Source of the DNA: Sipunculus nudus | Lineage: Eukaryota > Annelida > Sipuncula > Golfingiida > Sipunculidae | Assembly: GCA_026874595.1 (NCBI GenBank) | Contig: CM049316.1 | Coordinates: 78,833,676-78,897,675, forward strand | Reading direction: 5' to 3' | DNA length: 64,000 nucleotides | In this document: piece by piece, positions 58,063 to 64,000 of the stretch | Position numbering within the stretch: the stretch's first letter is position 1 | Layout of the letters: every line of letters begins with the position of its first letter | Notes under the pieces: model-generated | Databases searched by the model: none | What the model was told of the DNA's origin: nothing | The model's input: the letters and a program-made list of their open reading frames with translations, nothing else | Made by a program: the position numbers and the translations under genes

Positions 58063-58072
58063 GTCACGTGAC
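58063..58072. promoter_or_regulatory. CACGTG palindrome in a divergent promoter
   Basis: GTCACGTGAC lies between the divergent starts at 58024 (minus) and 58119 (plus), identical to the one at 30849, with a TATATG next to it. Confidence 0.5.
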
Positions 58073-58118
58073 TATATGTGACACTATCGTGCATGATACA
58101 TGAGACCAAATACCAGTC

Positions 58119-60140
58119 ATGGGCATTTTTTACGGAATGGTGTTATACCTGCCGCTTCTGACATTGATCGCGCGCCAGATACTGGCCACCCGCAAGGCCG
58201 CACCCTCGTGGCGTTGGTTGGGAGCGCCGACGGCAAGTGAAATGGCCGGCCCTTTTAAATCGTGTAAGGTAACTGTCAACAACAAGCGTGTTACATGCGA
58301 CGGCAGTAAAGAGACATACACCTACCAGACAGCAAGACGTTGCTGTGAGTGTGCCGGTTTGGAACTCCCGCGTACAAAGGCATCGCAGGTAGCGTGGATG
58401 ATGGAACTGGCTCCCACGGTGACCAGTGCACATTTCCGCATGGCAATCGAGGACAGAAAAACCGAGGCATGCTCCGTTTTCCGCCGAACTACGGGTGTTT
58501 CCAAAAAGAAGGGATGCCATAGAGAGAAGGCCGGTTTTTTGTGTTGGCCAAAGACCGGTACCCGTTTTTTAGATCCGGATGATAAAATTGAACTCGTAGG
58601 GCCTTGGTCAAAGGAGAAAACATTTTGCAAAGATACAGCAAAGAAGAATTGCAGTGGCTTGACAGAAGTCACAAACAAGGAGGCAAAAAGTTGCTGCCAG
58701 TGCGCAGGAGGGCGTTTGCCTGTCATATCAGACCAAGGTTATGACTTCAAAAGCGACTCTGTAAGCAAACTGTTGCGACAAGTGAATATTTCAGAAACGT
58801 GGACAATGTTCTCCGAAAACAATCAGGTCATACAAACTCCGGTATGTCACCTCTTTCGTTATGATGACGATATGAAAGCAGGCCATTACAAACACAAGGA
58901 TCAGAAGGGAAACGTCGATTGCGACCAGAAACATCGGTACATATGTGTCCGTCCAGAGTGCTCTGAGGGATACTGGGGACGCAAATGCAAACGGAATTGC
59001 TCAACAGGATGTTACAGACGTGTGTGTATGGGATACACGGGAACGTGTTCACACGGGTGCAAGGCCGGCCTCAGAGGAAAGCTTTGCAACACAACCTGCA
59101 ACAGTGGACGCTGGGGTAAAAACTGCGCACATAAATGTTCATCCGGGTGCATGAGGGCAAGGGGTGCCAAGCCTGTGTGCTACCCCACAAACGGAACTTG
59201 CTCTTGTAAAGTGGGTTACGCAGGCTCGAGATGTAACAAGTTGTGCACGAACGGAACGTTCGGCCTCGGTTGCAACCGCACGTGTTCTGTAGGTTGTCTG
59301 CGTGAACCAGACGAACAGACGAAAAACGGAACGGTGATTAAAGGAACAGCAGTTTGTCGTTCAACAGATGGGGCATGCGATTGCCTGCCCGGGTTCAGAG
59401 GCAGAAGATGTGCGAACGCATGCTTGTCAGGTCAGTGGGGTCTTCATTGTGCCTTCAACTGTTCGGAAGGTTGTTCCCGCCGGAAATGCAATGCAGTAAA
59501 CGGCGGATGTTCATGCATGCCAGGCTTTAAGGGTGCCCGCTGCAACGTGACGTGCCCTCCAGGGACATTGGATGATATATGTACCAGGACATGTTCTAAC
59601 AATTGTGTACCAGTTAAAGGTATCCGTTTATGCGACAAGCACAGCGGGTCTTGCAGTTGCTGTCCAGGTTACTACGGCAAGGATTGCAGCATGGAGTGTG
59701 CCAGGGACAAGTATGGATCTGATTGTACCAAGACGTGTCCAGATAACTGCCTGCACGCCCCTGCCAACCATATTTGGCAGATCAGGACAAATGTTCAGAA
59801 TTCGGGTTCCAGATACACGTGGCGTGTGTGTGCAAAAGATACAGGGGCGTGTAGCTGCAAAGCTGGTTACAAAGGTCAGACATGTTCGGAAACATGCAGC
59901 CAGCAGGAATGGGGTGAAAACTGTAACAGTACTTGTCCGGTCAATTGCAACGGGACCGCCTCGGATTCAAATGTTAAATGCGACCGGTTTAACGGAACGT
60001 GCTTGTGCAGGACGGTTATACGGGACACAAATGCGCGGATGTATGCTCTACAGGCACGTGGGGTACGAAATGTTCCCGAAATTGCTCTAGCCGGTGCATC
60101 ACCACAGGTAACAGTCATAAGCCGACCTGCAATCATATAA
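58119..60140 (+). CDS. Secreted C-type-lectin/EGF-repeat protein, N-terminal part (frame break near 60005)
   Basis: ATG 58119 starts a signal peptide (MVLYLPLLTLIA). Two cysteine-rich blocks follow (about residues 48-150 and 160-285) with lectin-like landmarks: CC-x-CAG-x-x-LP at the start and C ... YICV at the end of the second. These resemble divergent C-type lectin domains. Then come many EGF-like repeats of the MEGF/scavenger-receptor F type (GRWGKNC, GSRCNKLC, GTFGLGC, GACDCLPGFRGRRC). At about 60005 the repeat pattern switches to another frame, and this frame ends 130 bp later with non-EGF sequence. Host-derived architecture; a secreted decoy or adhesion protein is likely. Confidence 0.75.
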   Translation: MGIFYGMVLYLPLLTLIARQILATRKAAPSWRWLGAPTASEMAGPFKSCKVTVNNKRVTCDGSKETYTYQTARRCCECAGLELPRTKASQVAWMMELAPTVTSAHFRMAIEDRKTEACSVFRRTTGVSKKKGCHREKAGFLCWPKTGTRFLDPDDKIELVGPWSKEKTFCKDTAKKNCSGLTEVTNKEAKSCCQCAGGRLPVISDQGYDFKSDSVSKLLRQVNISETWTMFSENNQVIQTPVCHLFRYDDDMKAGHYKHKDQKGNVDCDQKHRYICVRPECSEGYWGRKCKRNCSTGCYRRVCMGYTGTCSHGCKAGLRGKLCNTTCNSGRWGKNCAHKCSSGCMRARGAKPVCYPTNGTCSCKVGYAGSRCNKLCTNGTFGLGCNRTCSVGCLREPDEQTKNGTVIKGTAVCRSTDGACDCLPGFRGRRCANACLSGQWGLHCAFNCSEGCSRRKCNAVNGGCSCMPGFKGARCNVTCPPGTLDDICTRTCSNNCVPVKGIRLCDKHSGSCSCCPGYYGKDCSMECARDKYGSDCTKTCPDNCLHAPANHIWQIRTNVQNSGSRYTWRVCAKDTGACSCKAGYKGQTCSETCSQQEWGENCNSTCPVNCNGTASDSNVKCDRFNGTCLCRTVIRDTNARMYALQARGVRNVPEIALAGASPQVTVISRPAII

Positions 60141-61342
60141 ACGGGACGTGCACTTGCCAGCCGGGTTACATGGGTAAACACTGTGAGGCACTCTGTGCAA
60201 ACGGCACGTATGGCCCATCCTGCTCGAAAACGTGCCCAAGCCGTTGTGTGCGTGCACGGAATACGAATTCTGTTCGGACAACAACGTATCAGTTATGCGA
60301 CCACATTTCCGGCAGCTGCTTGTGCCAGGCCGGTTACAAAGGGCAGTACTGCAATGAAACGTGCTCAGCAGACAAATGGGGTTCAGAATGTGCCTTTTCG
60401 TGTACGCCTGAATGCAATGGATCCGTTTTAGACAATGGTATACCTGTCAGGAAATGCAACATGGTGAACGGTTCGTGCACGTGCCAGGCCGGTTACGTGG
60501 GCGAGCGCTGCACTCAACGTTGCGATGATGGGCTTTGGGGGGAGGGTTGTGCCAGTTTATGCGGTGCCGGGTGCTGGAACCGCTCCAGCTGCCACCATGA
60601 AGACGGACATTGTGCACCGTGCACAAACGGGTACATGGGGCCGAGGTGTGAAAGCTTGTGCCCGTGTGGTGTTTGGGGGAATAACTGCAGTAGCACCTGT
60701 TCGCTGTTTTGTGCAAACAGGAAATGCAGCCCATTTGACGGGAAATGTTACCAGTGTAAAGCTGGCAAGGACGGCGACTTCTGCGACACGGATTGCCCGA
60801 CCGGTGTGTGGGGGACTAACTGCAGTAACACCTGTTCATTTACTTGTGCAGATGGCAAATGCAACCCATCCGACGGGAAATGCTACCAATGTATAGCTGG
60901 TAAAGAAGGCGCCTACTGCGACGCGGATTGCCCGACCGGTCATTGGGGGAATAACTGCAGTAGCACCTGTCCGCCGTCTTGTGCAAAAAGCACATGCAGC
61001 CCATTCGACGGGAAATGTTACCGATGTAAAGCTGGCAGAGAAGGCGTCTTCTGCGACTCGGATTGCGGCGAAGGGACGTACGGTCCCAACTGCATGATGT
61101 TGTGCCCCGTCTGTCCAAACGGTGTATGGTTTAAATGTGATCCCGTCACTGGTGTGTGTCAGACAGGCGGCACAGACCTCGAGGACACTGGTCGGTGGAG
61201 GGAACACTTTCGTGCCTTCTGTTGGAAACCTGACAAAACGGGAAGGCAATGCAGGGACATTAATACAAGCAAGCCTGCCTGGCGTGATGAACACATAGCG
61301 GTTGTCTTGTTAAGCCTCCGGGTTCTGTTCGAGTATGTGTAG
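59999..61342 (+). CDS. Lectin/EGF-repeat protein, C-terminal part in the shifted frame
   Basis: The EGF repeats continue without loss of periodicity in this frame (DGYTGHKCADVCSTGTWG and onward) until TAG 61342, including three near-identical repeats (GVWGNNCSSTC, GVWGTNCSNTC, GHWGNNCSSTC) at about 60640-61060. The frame has no own ATG or signal peptide at its start, so it is the continuation of 58119-60140 after a one-base offset. No clear transmembrane anchor: the last residues (HIAVVLLSLRVLFEYV) are mildly hydrophobic. The product of an unbroken gene would be about 1070 residues and secreted. Confidence 0.75.
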   Translation: MLVQDGYTGHKCADVCSTGTWGTKCSRNCSSRCITTGNSHKPTCNHINGTCTCQPGYMGKHCEALCANGTYGPSCSKTCPSRCVRARNTNSVRTTTYQLCDHISGSCLCQAGYKGQYCNETCSADKWGSECAFSCTPECNGSVLDNGIPVRKCNMVNGSCTCQAGYVGERCTQRCDDGLWGEGCASLCGAGCWNRSSCHHEDGHCAPCTNGYMGPRCESLCPCGVWGNNCSSTCSLFCANRKCSPFDGKCYQCKAGKDGDFCDTDCPTGVWGTNCSNTCSFTCADGKCNPSDGKCYQCIAGKEGAYCDADCPTGHWGNNCSSTCPPSCAKSTCSPFDGKCYRCKAGREGVFCDSDCGEGTYGPNCMMLCPVCPNGVWFKCDPVTGVCQTGGTDLEDTGRWREHFRAFCWKPDKTGRQCRDINTSKPAWRDEHIAVVLLSLRVLFEYV

Positions 61343-61417
61343 TGATGTCATATCCTGACAACATATCATGACCACACTGCCCGATAGAGCGTGTGGACTG
61401 CATGCTAGGATATGCAA

Positions 61418-61489
61418 AATAAATGTCCAGGCTGTCAACCAGATATAGTTTTATTTGACATGAAATAAACAACAGATATATATTTTATT
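61418..61489. terminator. Convergent polyadenylation signals
   Basis: AATAAA at 61418-61423 for the lectin/EGF gene; TTTATT at 61450-61455 and 61484-61489 (AATAAA on the minus strand) for the gene ending at 61517. Confidence 0.65.
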
Positions 61490-61516
61490 GAAACATGTGT
61501 GTTCTTTGCTGATGTC

Positions 61517-63949
61517 TCAGATTTGCACAGACGACCTGTCTATTATGCCGGAACGGACACCTGCTTCCGTGAAGGGGTCCATATGCACATCTTTCCTTTC
61601 ACTGCTTTCTCCATCTCGCTTTTCTCGTTTACACGGGACGCTCGCGCTCTCCTTTTCTGCAGCCACTTCTAAATGATTCGAAAACTGGCGCAGCGTCATA
61701 CCTGCGACAGACAGTTGGAATGCCGCGTGCACCACTGCGAACTGCGTTTCGTCCAGCGCGTTCACGGTGCGCCCTCTTTCTGCGGCAGGGTCACCGTCTA
61801 ACGGTAACGGGTCAACGTCAAATTCCGGCGTCACGTTCGGAAACACCATTTCGAGGTATGGTTTGACGAGGGCTCTGTTGGTTTCCTTGCGTGGTATGTA
61901 CCGCACGGCGTTGTTTGTGTAGGTCGACACTTGGTTGAAGTTGAGCATGTTCATGGTAACTGAAGCCCATTGTTCACGCTCCATGTCTGCGTACGCCTTT
62001 ACGTCCGGGACAGCGGTGCTCAGTCGGTGGCCCAACACTTCTCCAAACACAGGGTCCATCTGGTTTGTGACGTCAACGACTGTCGGCCCCGCAGCGGACC
62101 GGCTTTTTGGCGGCCCGATGCCACCCGATTCTACGGGCCGGTTGGGCCCGTACACGTCTGACACTCCTCGCCACAGGCCGTGAGCGTCGTCAGCTATTTC
62201 GTCCTCAAGTTCCTCTGCTGTCCGCTGTTCCGTTTTACACGAATCGACGGCTCTTTTCACGTCCCGCTGAAGGTTTTTCAGGTGTTTCAAAAGTGCGCGA
62301 CTCGGTGGAGCCCTTTCGCCGTCCCACATTGGTTCACCGGCCATTTCTTCTGTGGGTTCGAGGCGTTCCTCGATAAATTTCTCGTAAAGGTGAACGGCTT
62401 CACCAAAGCGACGCTGCTCCTCTTGGTATTCGTTCAGTTGGGCGGTCAGCTGGACGTACCGTTGGGCGTGTATGGCGGCTTGGTGTTTATGCAGGTCCAG
62501 CGCGTGCCCTGACTGTTCCACGAGATCGATCAGGTACTGCATGACCCTTTCGGCTTCCGCGTTCTTGCGTTCTGCCCTTCTCAGGGCTTCCTTTTCAGCC
62601 GACGGCTTACTGAACCAGGACAAGGCTTCGGCCACACCCCTCTGCATGTCCAGCTCGGCCGCGGTTCTTTCCAATTCGCGCACGTTGTACCTGACGCCTG
62701 ACGTGGCGTCGAGGTCGCTGACTCCAGGGCGTGACAAACTGCCATCGTACAAGCGGCCGGAGGGCAGTCCGTCGCCAGCGTGATCCGTACTACCACAGAC
62801 ACGCTGTGTGTTACGTTGAGGGGCACGGCTAAACTTCGGGCCCGCACCCGGAAATGTGGACGATGAAGACAGAGGTGCTCTCGCGTCGTCAAGCGTACCG
62901 CCTGCGGTGATCCGTTTCTGCAGATCACGCAGGTTAGCGTACATGCTACCCCAGTCACCCGCGACTCCGCTCACGATACACGGCACCAGTTTTTTCGAAG
63001 CTCCGCGTGTGATAGCGCTATCGGATTCCGCGGCTGTGCCCAACAGTTTCATCATATCGTCTGTGGTTTTTTCTTTCGCTTTACATGACATCAACTGCCT
63101 GTGAAGTTTAGCTGCGGCCAAAGTGGCCGAATTGACCTTTTCCTCTGCAGCGTTCAGTGCCCTGCGACAGACCTCTCTTTCGCTAGACGGGTCGTCATCC
63201 TGTTCGGCAGGTTTCTTAGGCATGCTCTTTTGCCCTAAAAGCACGCACGGTTTAGAGTTGAATATGTGCGAGTTTTCTGCTAGGCTTTGTAACAAACCAC
63301 GTGCTCTGCTGTACATCAGAACTTGCCCACAGGCTGTGGCCATCGGGTCGCACCGGAAATGTTTGTGCGGGTATACCACCCCAAACTTGGAGCCCGGTGG
63401 GAAAAATGATTGGTCCATCACAGACACCCCGAAGCCGGACTGGGGTCCCAGGTATACCAAAACACATTCTTCCGGTGAAAGGACGCGGACGTGCCCTTGG
63501 CTGCAGTCGCAGAGCTTCGTGGAGCAGGTACGCAAGGCTGACAAAAGAACGCTCTCTGAGGCGGAGGTCTCGGTTGAGCCACATTTCCATCCAGAACACA
63601 CGCAAGGGCTGAGGTTACCTGATCCTGGGGGTAAACGCACGTAAGGCACTGCGCCCAACGAGAGGGTCCATGTACAGTACATCTCGTAGTTTCCCTGGAG
63701 TTTTACACGCTGCACTACCCGTTGTACGAGTTCTGCAGAAAGCTCTCTGATGTGGTTCTCGAGATAACCTTGGAAATTTTTTACGGACACGCGAATTTGG
63801 GCTGCACACTTTGTGATATCGAGGGGATCGCCCACGGCCATATCAACATGGTGCGCCCATTCCTTCTTGAACTTACCGTAAAGCGCGGTGGTGACGTCAG
63901 AGGACAAAGACCGACACAGGGAAGATGCGACGTATTGAAAAACGAGCAT
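61517..63949 (-). CDS. Large structural or packaging protein candidate, at least 810 aa, 5' end uncertain
   Basis: The first in-frame ATG is at 63949, but the frame stays open to the right edge, so the start may lie outside. The N-terminal third has a Cys/His cluster (CVCSGWKC, then CSTKLCDCSQGH, residues about 135-180), a probable zinc site. The middle has long heptad helices (RAERKNAEAERVMQYLIDLVEQ; LTAQLNEYQEEQRRFGEAVHLY). The C-terminus is compact (VTMNMLNFNQVSTYTNNAVRYIP) and ends in a basic, charged tail. A zinc cluster followed by coiled coil in a protein of about 800 residues fits the second terminase subunit (UL28/UL56); the portal protein is the other candidate. Neither is proved. 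Confidence 0.8.
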   Translation of the reverse strand: MLVFQYVASSLCRSLSSDVTTALYGKFKKEWAHHVDMAVGDPLDITKCAAQIRVSVKNFQGYLENHIRELSAELVQRVVQRVKLQGNYEMYCTWTLSLGAVPYVRLPPGSGNLSPCVCSGWKCGSTETSASESVLLSALRTCSTKLCDCSQGHVRVLSPEECVLVYLGPQSGFGVSVMDQSFFPPGSKFGVVYPHKHFRCDPMATACGQVLMYSRARGLLQSLAENSHIFNSKPCVLLGQKSMPKKPAEQDDDPSSEREVCRRALNAAEEKVNSATLAAAKLHRQLMSCKAKEKTTDDMMKLLGTAAESDSAITRGASKKLVPCIVSGVAGDWGSMYANLRDLQKRITAGGTLDDARAPLSSSSTFPGAGPKFSRAPQRNTQRVCGSTDHAGDGLPSGRLYDGSLSRPGVSDLDATSGVRYNVRELERTAAELDMQRGVAEALSWFSKPSAEKEALRRAERKNAEAERVMQYLIDLVEQSGHALDLHKHQAAIHAQRYVQLTAQLNEYQEEQRRFGEAVHLYEKFIEERLEPTEEMAGEPMWDGERAPPSRALLKHLKNLQRDVKRAVDSCKTEQRTAEELEDEIADDAHGLWRGVSDVYGPNRPVESGGIGPPKSRSAAGPTVVDVTNQMDPVFGEVLGHRLSTAVPDVKAYADMEREQWASVTMNMLNFNQVSTYTNNAVRYIPRKETNRALVKPYLEMVFPNVTPEFDVDPLPLDGDPAAERGRTVNALDETQFAVVHAAFQLSVAGMTLRQFSNHLEVAAEKESASVPCKREKRDGESSERKDVHMDPFTEAGVRSGIIDRSSVQI

Positions 63950-64000
63950 ATCTGTAGGCAGTGACAAGACGGCTCCTGTGCAAGCGGAGGACCCCCCGGT

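Noticed and set aside
1-64000. Genetic code with TGA reassigned to an amino acid
   Set aside because: TGA closes many genes at positions followed by polyadenylation signals or gene starts (for example 3900, 21478, 30874, 47814, 52047), so it is a normal stop here.

Overview
The window is most of a large, densely packed double-stranded DNA virus genome of the order Herpesvirales. Five herpesvirus hallmarks can be read directly: the second exon of the packaging terminase ATPase/nuclease (44934-46226), a capsid maturational protease fused to a scaffold (30874-33075), the large tegument protein with its N-terminal C/D/H deubiquitinase (13844-16888 continuing into 3900-13847), a UL5-type helicase (27638-30670), and a UL24-like PD-(D/E)XK protein (54877-56244). 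Most other genes resemble nothing I know from vertebrate herpesviruses. Together with host-type add-ons (a CARD protein, a C-type-lectin/EGF secreted protein, a knottin), this suggests an invertebrate, Malacoherpesviridae-like virus, possibly present as a copy in an animal genome assembly. The family assignment is inference.

Layout. 1-3.8 kb: an edge-truncated minus gene, an unknown 719-aa gene and a P-loop NTPase. 3.9-19.9 kb: leftward tegument block (giant coiled-coil protein, deubiquitinase, OTU-like protein). 19.9-21.5 kb: rightward gene of unknown function. 21.5-27.5 kb: an island without viral genes, built around a 3.7-kb inverted repeat with 106-bp tandem units, three tRNA-like genes and AT-rich host-like DNA. 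27.5-34.6 kb: leftward helicase, protease/scaffold and an unknown gene. 34.9-41.3 kb: rightward long ORF pair (major capsid protein candidate), an acidic protein and a secreted glycoprotein. 41.1-47.8 kb: terminase region, with two opposite-strand genes inside the presumed intron, then a two-TM membrane protein. 48.1-64 kb: a 1230-aa protein, an 866-aa protein, the UL24-like protein, three accessory genes (knottin, zinc-knuckle/CARD, lectin/EGF) and a C-terminal part of a large structural or packaging candidate that runs to the window edge.

The most striking global feature is a set of precise frame breaks in otherwise intact genes. There are in-frame TGA codons in the helicase (just before motif VI), between the two halves of a capsid-sized ORF (as TGA CGG), and 3 codons before the putative terminase splice donor. 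There is an in-frame TAG at the start of the OTU-like gene, and single-base frame offsets in the large tegument gene (at A7) and the lectin/EGF gene. TGA is also used as an ordinary stop in many genes here, so the code is not simply reassigned. Early decay of an integrated copy (CGA to TGA at methylated CpG would explain the TGAs), assembly error in homopolymers, and programmed recoding are the competing explanations.

The genes fit one programme. Helicase serves replication; protease/scaffold and the capsid candidate build the procapsid; terminase packages DNA; the tegument block carries ubiquitin-directed proteases; the glycoprotein and the secreted or CARD-bearing accessory genes face the host. 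AATAAA signals, TATA boxes and recurring CACGTG palindromes in the intergenic gaps fit transcription by a eukaryotic RNA polymerase II.
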